Shown piece after piece: positions 46,397 to 56,900 of a stretch of DNA of 64,000 nt. The notes below the pieces were generated by a model. That model was given only the letters and a program-made list of their open reading frames with translations, ran no database searches and was not told the DNA's origin. How positions within the stretch are numbered: the first letter of the stretch is position 1; every line of letters begins with the position of its first letter. Origin of the DNA: Trichomonas vaginalis G3 (lineage: Eukaryota > Parabasalia > Trichomonadida > Trichomonadidae); NCBI RefSeq assembly GCF_026262505.1, contig NC_067207.1, positions 14,910,082-14,974,081 on the forward strand. The letters run 5' to 3'. A program made the translations under genes and the position numbers.

Positions 46397-46759
46397 CTAA
46401 TGTCCGCCTAGTCTCTTACGTTTCCTGTTGAGTTCCATAGCATTCTTTAACTGGAGCTCATACATTCTGTTTCTCCTCTGGTAGAAAACATATTCTGGGT
46501 CAACTCCTGTGTTCGCGTCATCTGCATAGAGTTGTTTATATCCCACTTCAGGGTTTGTATAAAACTCTTTCCATCTCATATTTGCATACCATGGTGGCAA
46601 ACCTAACGCAGCGTCATTTGACATGGCAGTTTGCATTTGTACATCTGTTGGCACTTGACCATAGTTTGCCATTGCAGTTTGTATTCTAACTTCATTTGGA
46701 ATATTCTCTGGGTTTGGTTGTCCAGGTTGCTGTGCATTCGCTAAGTTCTGTGCGTCCAT
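46397..46759 (-). CDS. Small Maverick protein, unknown
   Basis: 120 residues: Asn/Gln/Pro-rich start (NLANAQQPGQPNPENIP), two copies of VRIQTAMANYGQVPTD-like sequence, a conserved-looking middle (LGLPPWYANMRWKEFY) and a basic end (LNRKRKRLGGH). Leader TTTTTATCTAATATTAAATG is of the structural class. Probably a virion component; no family known. Confidence 0.45.
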   Translation of the reverse strand: MDAQNLANAQQPGQPNPENIPNEVRIQTAMANYGQVPTDVQMQTAMSNDAALGLPPWYANMRWKEFYTNPEVGYKQLYADDANTGVDPEYVFYQRRNRMYELQLKNAMELNRKRKRLGGH

Positions 46760-46782
46760 TTAATATTAGATAAAAATATCTC

Positions 46783-46914
46783 TTACGAGTACATATACTG
46801 AACATTTGCAGGCATTGGTTCATCTTCATATTCTCTGTACCTTTCTGCCACGTCAAATAAGTAAATGACACAATGGAAAAAACCTAAAACAAGTAGTCCT
46901 ATTTCAAACCACAT
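46783..46914 (-). CDS. 43-residue single-pass membrane ORF overlapping the methyltransferase
   Basis: MWFEIGLLVLGFFHCVIYLF gives one hydrophobic helix, followed by an acidic tail (ERYREYEDEPMPANVQYMYS). Starts inside the last codons of the methyltransferase gene in another frame (16-base overlap). Small membrane proteins are common in virus-like elements, but the frame is short. Confidence 0.35.
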   Translation of the reverse strand: MWFEIGLLVLGFFHCVIYLFDVAERYREYEDEPMPANVQYMYS

Positions 46915-47717
46915 TTAGTTACCAATAAAATTTCTTTGTTATGACACTTTTTCCGGTTTATAGGACCTCTCTCATATTCTATCTTATCGTATCTAAACTC
47001 ATAGTCATGTATATCCTCTAACCATCTCATGACACTTTCCAAACCACTTTTATCGGATGTAAAGTAAAAGCATGGATGGTTATGTAAAACGTCTAAAGTT
47101 TCTAAAGAGTCTCTCAAAGTCCAGTCTACTTGGTATTGAAAATCGTATGTGTTAAAGAACGGCGGGTCTACTATAAAGAAAACATTTTCCTTGTCTTTAT
47201 ATTTTTCATACAACTCTGTCCAATGACATCTCACAAACTCTATACCCTCAATATATTTTTCTATGTTCTCTTTGAAAACATTTGTATAGTTAAGATATAA
47301 AACTTTTGACATAAGTGTTTCAATGTCATGAACTCTTATAGCACCACTATATAATAGTCTAGCAGATATACTATCCCAGTCAATATACTCTGCCTTTTTC
47401 AAAACCTCTCTGACAGTATTTTTCTTATCTAATGGTATACGTTCCATCTTACCTATAGGTATCTTTTCTTTTAACTCTTTCAATATTTTGTTTGTGTCTG
47501 GTATATGTTTGAGACGGTTCATATAGTTGTCGAAGTCATTGCATATAATCTTTGAGTCAGGAAATATTGTATGGCACAAATGAGATATATAGAAACTTCC
47601 ACCGAACAAGTCTACAAATGTTAGACCATTCGGTAGTTTCTTAAGTTCTCTCAATATAATATCTTTACATCTACTCTTATTTCCAAAGAACGGTAACGGT
47701 GGTTTTGTAAAATTCAT
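46899..47717 (-). CDS. DNA adenine N6-methyltransferase (D12 class)
   Basis: A 272-residue open frame. The N-terminal LPFFGNKSRC (residues 8-17) and FVDLFGGSFYISHL (34-47) are the AdoMet-binding motifs X and I of D12-class Dam-like enzymes. The catalytic motif IV is IVDPPFFNTY (DPPFF at 184-188, a DPPY-type variant with Phe). The family transfers methyl from AdoMet to N6 of adenine. T. vaginalis DNA is known to carry abundant 6mA, and candidate enzymes of this type are linked to Mavericks. It is the last gene before the right terminal repeats, and a scrap of a second copy lies at the left end. Confidence 0.85.
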   Translation of the reverse strand: MNFTKPPLPFFGNKSRCKDIILRELKKLPNGLTFVDLFGGSFYISHLCHTIFPDSKIICNDFDNYMNRLKHIPDTNKILKELKEKIPIGKMERIPLDKKNTVREVLKKAEYIDWDSISARLLYSGAIRVHDIETLMSKVLYLNYTNVFKENIEKYIEGIEFVRCHWTELYEKYKDKENVFFIVDPPFFNTYDFQYQVDWTLRDSLETLDVLHNHPCFYFTSDKSGLESVMRWLEDIHDYEFRYDKIEYERGPINRKKCHNKEILLVTKCGLK

Positions 47718-47794
47718 TTATATATAATAATAAAAATGTTTTTACCCGAAAAGTGACAGAAAAGTGACAAAGCATTTACGATGAAATCATGAAA

Positions 47795-48222
47795 ATTCAT
47801 GAGGTGAGAAAACAGGTGAGAAAAGAGGTGACATCTCACCTCTTCACCTAAATTATATTTTTGGGTCATTTACGCTCATTACGAAGAAGTCTTGACAAAA
47901 CATTTACGAAGAAGTCTTGACAAAACATTTACGAAGAAGTCTTGACAAAACATTTACGAAGAAGTCTTGACAAAACATTTACGAAGAAGTCTTGACAAAA
48001 CATTTACGAAGAAGTCTTGACAAAACATTTACGAAGAAGTCTTGACAAAACATGAAAACATATATAATTTGTGAAAAGCTCCTGGAAGACCTCCGAATAA
48101 AAACTTCATTTATGTGGGCTAGAAGGCACGAAGTGCCTGGAAGCTCACCCCAAGAAAAAAAAAACTTCATTATATCAATCATCCTCAGGGCTAGAAGGCA
48201 CGAAGTGCCTGGAAGCCCCACT

Positions 48223-48252
<30 letters not shown>
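47795..48252. repeat. Right subterminal and terminal repeats of Maverick B
   Basis: A GGTGA/TCACC module (47797-47862), then about seven copies of the 25-bp unit in the inverse orientation to the left end (CGAAGAAGTCTTGACAAAAC, 47880-48054), then the terminal hairpin sequence twice (48117-48152 and 48189-48222), then CCCCACTTCC and 27 T. Confidence 0.85.
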
Positions 48253-48253
<1 letters not shown>

Positions 48254-48785
48254 CCGTACATTATTTTTTAAGCTATCTTATTTTTTGAACTTTTATTCAA
48301 ATCTTTGGTCGCAAGAAGAATTGCATGATAAATAAAAACATTTAATCAAAGTCAATTTTATTTTTCATATTCAAATGGACTGAGTGTTAACATTTAACAT
48401 TTTTTGCTAATTGTCGTCAAAAATTAGGCGTAAAGCAAAAATTAATATTTCATATGGTTTTATGATAGATAAGCATTATATTCCCACTCATTATATTCGT
48501 AAATTTTGAGGTTTATCATTCGCTTTTAAGATCATTGAATTGATTTTTATATAAAATAGTTATATATTAGAAAATAATATGAGTTTATGTGATATTATTT
48601 TTCAGAAGATTTCATTCTATATGCCTATGAAAAGTACTCTCAAAACTAACTTTTTCCTAATTATAATTAAATCTAGAATATTGTATTATGCTTAGTATTA
48701 TTTCATTTTTCTCATTCAATTTAGAATTTACAAATGTCAAAAAATTGAGAGCTGTCACTTTTGATGAATTTCTGTTTATTACATA
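48253..48785 (-). repeat. Inverted host repeat, copy C, part right of Maverick B
   Basis: Continues the inverted copy split by the Maverick: ACCGTACATTATTTTTTAAG onward is the complement of copy A from about 21220 back. The last 175 bases differ from copies A and B in their middle (48615-48755) but match again at TGTCACTTTTGATGAATTTC. So this copy is an older or recombined variant. Confidence 0.8.
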
Positions 48786-48999
48786 TGTGTGTTCTGCAGA
48801 TAATATACTCATCAAATCCTAATTTTTTACACTTTTTGGAGAAAAAAATTGAAAATATTTGAAAATTTCGACAATATACATCTTTACGTCATTGTTAAGA
48901 ATTACAACTTTTATTTTAAAATCTTTATGAATATCGTAATCTCATCAAGTTTTTGGATCTGATCTTAAATTTGAATACCCTCTCAATTTTTTTAGTACA

Positions 49000-51900
49000 A
49001 TGTTAGCGATTTTTCCTCTGTTTATCAGGTCAGATTTAAATGTTTGTATTGATCAAACAGAGGAATACAACAACTGTCCTACAAAGAATTATCAAATTAT
49101 TAATAATACCGATGATTTATATCATTTACTCGAAAATACATCTTCAAAGTTCCATTTAATCACATTTTTAACAGGCGAAAAGATACTAAAGCTGCCAGTA
49201 ACAGAAAACTTTCCAAACAATTTAATCGTCAATGGAAATGACGCTAATATAATTTTACAAAATCCTAATTTGTTTCGTGAGACAGTATTTGAATTTCGAA
49301 ATCTCACTCTTGATGTTGAATTAGATTCTAGCAATAAAAGGCCATCATTTAAAGCATTTACAGCAGATGATGTAATTTTTACCAATAATTTTTCCGAAAT
49401 CTCAGTTACTGGCGTATTATCTATTGACGTTGCGTCACTACGATACTTGAAGAATGTTATCGCCGTACAAATTATTTTGAATGACATAAAATCTCCTTTA
49501 GATCAGAAAGTAACATCCACAATAACTGATGTTTCTTTGCAAAACGATGGATTCAAAGTTTATTTATCCAAGAACACATTCAACATGAAATTCACCGATA
49601 CTTTAATATATTTCAAAAATGAAATCATAAATTACACAATTACTATGGCATGTAGCAAAGAACCTACTTCCAGAATAGAGTTATCTGATCAATCAATAGA
49701 TGCCACATTAAATTTAACCTACCACAGGAGTTTGCATTTCTTCATTCAAATTTCTGTTTCGAATCAAGCCAAATTACATGTTTCCAGCAGTACAAGTGAT
49801 AATGTAAAAGAGTCTCTCGAAATAACAGTCCAAGATTCCTATGTTTCCTTTGATTCTGGCTTGAATTTTCCTTTAATTTTAAATACAAATGGAAATTCAA
49901 CAATTTTCACTCAAAGTAACAACATAAGTCTGAAAAAGATCGATATGCAGGTAGGCGCACTTTATATTGATGCTCCACCAGACACTGTCTTTGACATGGT
50001 ATCAGTTTCGATGCAAGATTTCACGAGTTTAATTTCGAAAAATAGTTTTCGTGTTTTTGTTGATTTTGCTGAATTTAAAGGCAACGAAATCTATTCATCA
50101 GACGAAGTATTGTGGGATGTTGAATCTGCAATCGAAGTACGTGATGCAAATGTTTCAATTGCAAATCTAAAATCATATCCTGATCTAAAAATTTTAAACA
50201 GAATCGGTTTATTGGTAAATTACACGGGAATTCACATCCGAAATCCAATTAATTATCTGAATTGGAATATAGAAATGAGATACTCAGGATCAGCATTGCC
50301 AACAGAAGAAAAAATCCATCAACACATCAATCAGACATACAATGCTTTTTGCGCGAAAAACAACATTTGTAAAGATCATTTATATAATTTTGAAACAGCA
50401 GAAAAAGGAATTAAATTCGAACCAACGTGTAGACAAATAGATGATGACTATTGCATTGGCGGATACTACTCAGATGATCCAAGAATGATTGATCTACACA
50501 TTTGTTACGCGTATAACATTAAATTATGCGCAATGGAAGATTATTCTTATTTCTGCACTGTTTCTAATATTTCTGACATCAAAAATTATGTTCAAATAAA
50601 GACAAATAACATAACATATACATTTAAGTCTACTGCTGATGTTGCTGTAGGAATGGGTGATTTACCTATATCGGATTTCGATTTAGAAATAAGAGGTTTT
50701 GACCAATCTTATATAAAATTTGATGTAATTTTGCCAACATTTAACAAACTCAGAAATCTGAAACTTAAATCAACAAAATGTGAGTTCAACATCCTTACTC
50801 ATGATAATTTAATCACGCCGCAGATTGATAGCATCACCATGTTAGATAACAGTGTTCTTCTCTTGAATGATAGGGATTTTAAATTCGATATGTCACATAT
50901 TAAATCATTTTGGATTGACCAAACTTCTCTCAAAAATTTCAAGGCTTATAATGGAACCATGGCAAATTGTTCTTTACAAACAAATAATATAAGTATTTCT
51001 TTGATGAAGAATTCTATATATATGGATGGTAATATTCATTCGCTCTCTAGAATCAAATCTGTTTTGTTTATTTGTCCAAATAAGACAATTTTAGTTAATG
51101 TAAGCCTTGAATCAACATTTTCTGATTATGCAACAATTAATTTTGCTGGTAATCCTAAATCTGAAATCAATATCAACTTCCTCAATGGTTTTGATAATAT
51201 TCCATCCATGAAAATCTTCAATATCACATCAATTGGAAAAGTTTTTATTAGGTCTTCTTCTCTTTATCTTCCACTTGCAATAACAAATTGCAACGGAGTT
51301 TTTTTGTCAACTTTTTCATCTGCTGTTAGTTTGCAGTCATTAACAGTTGATAACTTTAATTGTACAATCAAATTCCCTAGTGACAACAAAAATAGAACTT
51401 TAACTTTTCAAAAATTGATTATTAATGGAACTTCATCAGTTTCTTGTGAATTTTCAACAATAAGTGATGCAATTGTTGAAGAATTAATAATGGATAAGTT
51501 CGCTACTGCTCATTTTGCTGGTTTGAAGTTTACTAATTTGGTAAGTTTCAGTTATGATACAACTGTTTCTTTCTCTAATTGTGATATTTCTAAAATGAAA
51601 ATTGCTTCTATAATAGAAAACAATTCTGTTGCAGACATTGCGTTAAGAGATGCAGATATATATGAAATGGTTCCTCCTATGAATCATTTTGTTATATTTA
51701 AAGACTTTAACTTCGATCCTTCAAAGGATTTCGTCATTGTTGATGCTTACTCGAATCAATTAGCAAGACTTTGGGTAGATTCTGTGAAAATTGATCCGAA
51801 AGTTGTTAAATTAAATGGTGTGAAATACTACACGAAAACAGAAGTATCCAATGCTGTTGTGAAAGTTGTTTTATCTAGCAATGAAGAAGCGAAACTTTCA

Positions 51901-52047
51901 ACAGTTCATATTTCTTTGATTGCTGGCTCTGTAATTTTTGTTTTCTTATCTATTGTTGTCGCTGTTTTCTTAGTCATAAATTACAAGAAGAAGAGACTCG
52001 CAGCAATGAAAACTCTTGATTCGAATTTGTTGTTCGAAATCCAATAA
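49000..52047 (+). CDS. Large single-pass surface protein, trichomonad family of unknown role
   Basis: 1015 residues. A weak N-terminal hydrophobic stretch (MLAIFPLFI) could be a signal peptide; a long beta-strand rich ectodomain with many N-glycosylation sites (NYT, NLT, NIS, NCT, NGT) follows, with a Cys-rich insert at about 455-545 (FCAKNNICKDHLYNF ... CRQIDDDYC). Near the end is a clear membrane helix (IAGSVIFVFLSIVVAVFLVI) and a short cytoplasmic tail that starts NYKKKRLAAMK. This layout is that of the large T. vaginalis surface-protein families, but no named repeat (LRR, Pmp) is recognised. An initiator-like TCAATTTT lies about 18 bases upstream. Near-clean frame; probably expressed. Confidence 0.65.
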   Translation: MLAIFPLFIRSDLNVCIDQTEEYNNCPTKNYQIINNTDDLYHLLENTSSKFHLITFLTGEKILKLPVTENFPNNLIVNGNDANIILQNPNLFRETVFEFRNLTLDVELDSSNKRPSFKAFTADDVIFTNNFSEISVTGVLSIDVASLRYLKNVIAVQIILNDIKSPLDQKVTSTITDVSLQNDGFKVYLSKNTFNMKFTDTLIYFKNEIINYTITMACSKEPTSRIELSDQSIDATLNLTYHRSLHFFIQISVSNQAKLHVSSSTSDNVKESLEITVQDSYVSFDSGLNFPLILNTNGNSTIFTQSNNISLKKIDMQVGALYIDAPPDTVFDMVSVSMQDFTSLISKNSFRVFVDFAEFKGNEIYSSDEVLWDVESAIEVRDANVSIANLKSYPDLKILNRIGLLVNYTGIHIRNPINYLNWNIEMRYSGSALPTEEKIHQHINQTYNAFCAKNNICKDHLYNFETAEKGIKFEPTCRQIDDDYCIGGYYSDDPRMIDLHICYAYNIKLCAMEDYSYFCTVSNISDIKNYVQIKTNNITYTFKSTADVAVGMGDLPISDFDLEIRGFDQSYIKFDVILPTFNKLRNLKLKSTKCEFNILTHDNLITPQIDSITMLDNSVLLLNDRDFKFDMSHIKSFWIDQTSLKNFKAYNGTMANCSLQTNNISISLMKNSIYMDGNIHSLSRIKSVLFICPNKTILVNVSLESTFSDYATINFAGNPKSEININFLNGFDNIPSMKIFNITSIGKVFIRSSSLYLPLAITNCNGVFLSTFSSAVSLQSLTVDNFNCTIKFPSDNKNRTLTFQKLIINGTSSVSCEFSTISDAIVEELIMDKFATAHFAGLKFTNLVSFSYDTTVSFSNCDISKMKIASIIENNSVADIALRDADIYEMVPPMNHFVIFKDFNFDPSKDFVIVDAYSNQLARLWVDSVKIDPKVVKLNGVKYYTKTEVSNAVVKVVLSSNEEAKLSTVHISLIAGSVIFVFLSIVVAVFLVINYKKKRLAAMKTLDSNLLFEIQ

Positions 52048-52397
52048 TATTCATTTTTATATTAATGTTTTTTGTTATCAATATATTATAAATTGTAAAT
52101 ATACCATTTGTGCTATTTTTCATTCGAAAATTCATTCTTACTGTTATGTTATATCAAAGTTACTCACGTGGGATTATCCAGTTCATTTATTGTTCTTTGT
52201 TGCACATTTTTGGGGTATCTTAATCCAATTTACTTTTCAAAGTTGTATTTGTTAATGAAATTCAGGCGATTTGAGAGAATGATCGTTTTTGTCTCAATTT
52301 TATATCACATTTCGTCAATCCTGCCTTCTTTTTAGATTATAGACTGTAAGCTAGTACGGAAGAAGCTTGAAATAACTTTCAGAATAATTAACTGTGA
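52048..52397. other. Intergenic stretch after the surface-protein gene
   Basis: AT-rich; frames here have no domain. Nothing recognisable. Confidence 0.5.
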
Positions 52398-53276
52398 ATA
52401 TTCAGAGCAGGTAGAATTCAAATTGCAAATAATCTGAATAATAACTTTAAATCTTCACGAATATCATACAATATCTTTGCATCATTTTCATCTACTAGCA
52501 ATGGAGGGAGCATTTGTAACATTAATTCTAAAATACCTCTTGAAATTCAGAATTGTGTTTTTATTAATAGCTCATCTTCAACAGAAGGTGGTGCATTATA
52601 TCTATATAATAGTCCAACATACTTATCTTATAATTACTTTTATGGCTGTTCAGCTAATTCTAACAAAGATGGAAAATTTGGAAACGCAATATTTATGCGT
52701 CAGTCCCAATCAGACCTTAATGAATCCTCATTCTATTCTTGCGCCAAAGATTATACGATGTGTTCTGACAGCTGCGTTTGTTTGGCCGGTGAAAAATACA
52801 TATCGATTTTATGTAACGGAACTAATAACTATGGAATATTAGGTTCAAGCCTGGTGTCGATTTATGATTCGAAACCTGGGACATTTGTTAAATTTAATAA
52901 AGTTTATAAATGCTTTGATATGTATTTTATTGAATTTGTTCGATCTAGTTACATCGCATCATTTTGTGATTTTGTAGATATATCTGGCCAAGAAAGATGT
53001 TTTTGTGTACTAGATGCCATTGCCACATTTGAAAAATGTATTTTCATTGATGCATTAAGTAAAGAAATATCTAGATTTGGTACCACTGTAATCAACTATA
53101 TAAATTGCTCATCCAATGTAAATTTTCAAAGTATGAATTTAACATCGATCGATAAGATGAATTATCAGAGAACATTCTATTATAATCAATTAGTTTGTAA
53201 TAATGGCCATTGCTCAAAATTATATCCTGAATCGTACCCTTATTTACATATTGTCATGCTTTTTGTTTTATGTTAA
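52398..53276 (+). pseudogene. Pmp-like (beta-helix) surface protein fragment
   Basis: An open frame without a start codon at its 5' end (a TGA precedes it at 52395; the first ATG is far inside at 52695). The first part has the repeat signature of Pmp/right-handed beta-helix proteins: ASFSSTSNGGSICNINSKI and NSSSSTEGGALYLYNSPTYL, then FGNAIFM. It continues with a Cys-rich region (SCAKDYTMCSDSCVCLAGEK) and stops after a few hydrophobic residues (HIVMLFVLC) where a membrane helix would be expected. So both the 5' part and the end are lost. Polymorphic Pmp-like proteins are a large trichomonad surface family. Confidence 0.65.
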
Positions 53277-53444
53277 AATTGTTTGTGGTATCCAAATATT
53301 TGTTTGAATTCATTTTTGATTTTTTATGAGTCACTTACACCATATATGGCCTTCAGTTCTGGCGTTTAAGGTTGATTTTCGATGACACTTCACGACTGTT
53401 GTCAGAAAATTGAATTGATCAGGGTAAGTACGCTCTTATTAATC

Positions 53445-53727
53445 GCGATCAGATCTTAACGAAACTTCTTTCAATTCTTGTGTCAAAGATTATACTAAAT
53501 GTTCTGACAGCTGTGCTTGCTTGACTGAAGAAAAATGCATATCGATTTTTTGTATTGGAACGAATAATTACGGCACAATTGGTTGTGGCCTTGTGACGAT
53601 TTATGATATGAAAGTCATGACATTTGTAAAATTTAATAGAGTTTATCAATGCTTTGATGCATTTTATTTTGAATTTGTTAGTTCTAATTATGTTTCTTCA
53701 TTTTGCAAATTTATCGTTTCTATTTAG
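53445..53727 (+). pseudogene. Second fragment of the same Pmp-like family
   Basis: A diverged duplicate of 52704-52990: NETSFNSCVKDYTKCSDSCA, ISIFCIGTNNYGTIGCGLVT, FVKFNRVYQCFDAFYFEFVS against NESSFYSCAKDYTMCSDSCV and so on. No start codon and a stop after about 90 residues. A partial tandem duplicate, clearly not functional. Confidence 0.65.
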
Positions 53728-53927
53728 GCAAAACATCTTTATGCTTGGGCTTACTCCATATTTCAGCTGATCTGAGTTAGGATATTCTTATTTCAATCAA
53801 AAAGCGGAGAGAATATCTAGTAGGTAAGCGTTTTAAAACTAAAAACATATTTACATAATGATAGTTTTATAATATATATCTAAAAAAATGTTTTTGTTTT
53901 GTCAATAACAAATATAAACAAATAAAT

Positions 53928-56900
53928 TTATTTGATCATTGATAGTGCTAAATCTCTAGCAGCATTATCGCCGACCTTTTCAGCCATATCCTTGGCCATC
54001 TTAATCTGCAAAATGTACTCCTTTCGCTTCTTCTTCATCAAGTTCAATGCGTCAATCAAAAATCTATTCTGCATGAAAATTCCTATCTTTGCTCTCTCTG
54101 TTTTCACGCATGTGTCAATGAACGCTCTCAAAGAGTTCCTGTCAGTTGTCAACTGTGACATTGCCGACATTATATTGGAAACTGTTGTTTCATACAACGC
54201 TTCATCCTTTATATTCATTGCAAGACAGTATTTGTTCAATGCAATTGGTCCGTTTTTCGCCAGTTTTCTGACAAATTCTTTGAAAACAGATGTAGGTTGA
54301 ACACCAGTACTCAAGACATCGAAAACCAAAGAATACTCATGGTTATTCAGAAGAAATACAGCTGTTGATTCCGCGTTTTCTCTTGATCTGATGATTTCCA
54401 AATCAGGATTAAACGGAAGTTTGTTTTTCATTGCATAATTAACGATACTTTCTTGTACTTGTGTCCTTGTCAACATCATTGAAAGGTTTTCCAAAGAAAG
54501 AATATTTCTTTTCTGTGCAATTTCGCTTTGTTCCGATGAAATTCTCTTCTTTAATCCGTCTTTTATACAATGAACAATTTGCAAACACGTTGACCATTTG
54601 TTTGCCAAATGATAACCTTCGACAGCAGATTTAATCGCATCTTCATAAAGTCCTAGTTTCATTTGGATGTCGTACAAAGTTCGCGTCATGTTGCTCTTCG
54701 ACAAAAATTGGAAGAAAATTTCAATAAAACTGATTCTTGACGCTAAAGATTTGTATACCAATCTCCAGAGTTTGTTCCAGTTTGAGTTTGCCAATGCTGG
54801 ATAAACAATAGTGCTTCTAAACATGGTCATCCGTTTTTGTTGTGGCACTTTTTCTAATTGAGAGAAAACCGTTTCAAATTCTCCCAAAGTTGACAACAAA
54901 TAAATCAAACGTCTGTTTTCATTAAACGATGCCAAGCATTCGCAAAGAGATTTCATCTGTTTGGAGCTGAATGTGACACTGTTTAAATTGGTCGACCATC
55001 TATTCAAAATTGGAAAAGTGTCAATACTTTCCAACAATTTAAATGTGTATTGCATTATGTCACAAGTATTTTTATGTTTAGTCATGTACATGAGGCATTC
55101 GTTACTGAATACATCCATGATTGCTTCATACAATTCTCCTCTTCTTCCCTTCCATTCGCGATCTTGTTTGATCACTTCATCTCTCATGTCAAACAACAAA
55201 TTTCCACTCAAAATTTGAATCATTTGTTCGATCAATTCTTTTGATTCCGTAGAAACACTTGAGATCTTCGCGTGATTAGAGAAAACAACTGTCTTGACCA
55301 TCTCTAGTTCCTTAACTCCTTCGTCTATAAACGATTGTCTGAAACAAACAATCGCTCTCTTAAAAAGAAATGGACAAAAATCTAATCTCCACAAAGCGCA
55401 AAATTGTAACATCAATTGTCTTTGGTTCATCTCTGAACAAATAGTAGCAAAAACATAGCCTTTGTTCTCTGCTTGAAAATCATGGAAGTCATATTTTTTG
55501 GCGGTTTTTGTAAACGGGAAAATTGACACAAATTGAGACAAAGTAATTATTTTGTCAATTGTTGATTCTCCAGTTATATCTCTCATCTTTTCGAGTACTC
55601 TGTTGCATCTTTGCATCATTACGTTTGCGCGTGCTTCTAAGCCACCAGAAAATACAGTTAAAAATGATACTTGTTCAACAATTCTTTTGACAAAATATTC
55701 TGTCAAATTTTGTGGTGGCAAATTTTCTCTTTTTATGTTTTTGAAGAGTTTTATGACTTTTGGTAAATCCTCATAAACTTTTGATGGATTTGGAATGATC
55801 TTCTCGAATTCTTGTTTGAGTGTTTCGTAGTAAGAATAGCTCTCTTTTTGTGGAAATTGTTTTGTCAAATCTCTGAATAATTTTATCGGAGAATTCCTCA
55901 ATTTTTCAACAATTTCTGGATTCTGTTTACAAATCATTGTCAATTGATTTAGAATATTAACTCTAAAATCTTCAGAGAACTCGTACAAGCCAACGAAATC
56001 ACCAAAGTAAATAAATGTGTTTACAACAGTTTCTACGGGCGTGAAGTATGTCAAACCTAATTTTTGAGCTCTTACAGTTCTTATATATGAGAAAACATGT
56101 AATCTAGATATTTCAGATGTAGTGTATTCGAGAGGATTCATTCCGATAAACAATGTTTCATCTTTTTCCCAAATTAAATTCATTGCTTTAACAGATCTTT
56201 CTTTAATAGCAATTTCAGCACATATTTTAAGTATATCATTGGGAATTTCCATGAAATTGTCTTCGTAATAATAAATAATTTCAAAAACTTCTGACAAATT
56301 TCTTGGAATTGCTTTGATTGTCACTTTTTTAAAATTAGAAGTATATTTTGCAATAATTTGAGAAACAAACATTCCGCTATCTTGTTTTCTATCAACAGCA
56401 ATCGCAATCGCTACCAAAGGGAAGTTAGTTTTCAGCAATTTGAAGAAAACAGAATCCAATAAAATCCTTCTAGAAAATTGCAACGCGACTTCCAAAGCGT
56501 TTGGTCCTAATAATGTTGTTATGTCTTCCCACGAATAGTTTGATGAGTTATTAAGGATATCAACGATTGATTGAGCACCAACATTCGTTGAGAAGCCACT
56601 CAACTTCTTTATCAAACCAATGTAAGAACAAAAACTTGAAAACAAATTGTATTTCGGAAAAACTTTTCCTTCAAAGAAACCAATGTCGTAAAATTGGATT
56701 GCGCTTGCCAAAGAATCTGTTTGGATGATGTCTAATGCTTCTTGATTCCTAAACTCCTTTCTCCTCTCAACAACAATCTTTATATCATTGTCATCGGAGT
56801 TTAATGGTAAAATTGAGTCTCCAAATGACAAGAAATATTCAATTCCAAGCAAATCTCTGTTGTTTATCTCGATTTGCCAAACGAATTTGCCTTTCATCAG

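Larger units (their letters stand above)
23180..48252. mobile_element. Maverick/Polinton element B, about 25 kb, both ends present
   Basis: The outermost sequence is a homopolymer: 37 A at the left (23180-23216) and 27 T at the right (48226-48252), followed inward by GG(T/A)AGTGGGGCTTCCAGG and its inverted copy. The element lies in a host repeat, with (T)ACCG duplicated on both sides, a 4-5 bp target duplication. Inside both ends is a 25-bp minisatellite in inverted orientation, then genes for capsid-type, helicase, ATPase, KilA-N, polymerase-like, HNH, integrase, tail-fibre and methyltransferase proteins. Ends look whole, but the inside is broken: around ten or more breaks, concentrated in the left structural block (24.3-31 kb). 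Near-identical flanking minisatellites and long open frames elsewhere suggest a fairly young insertion. Confidence 0.85.
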
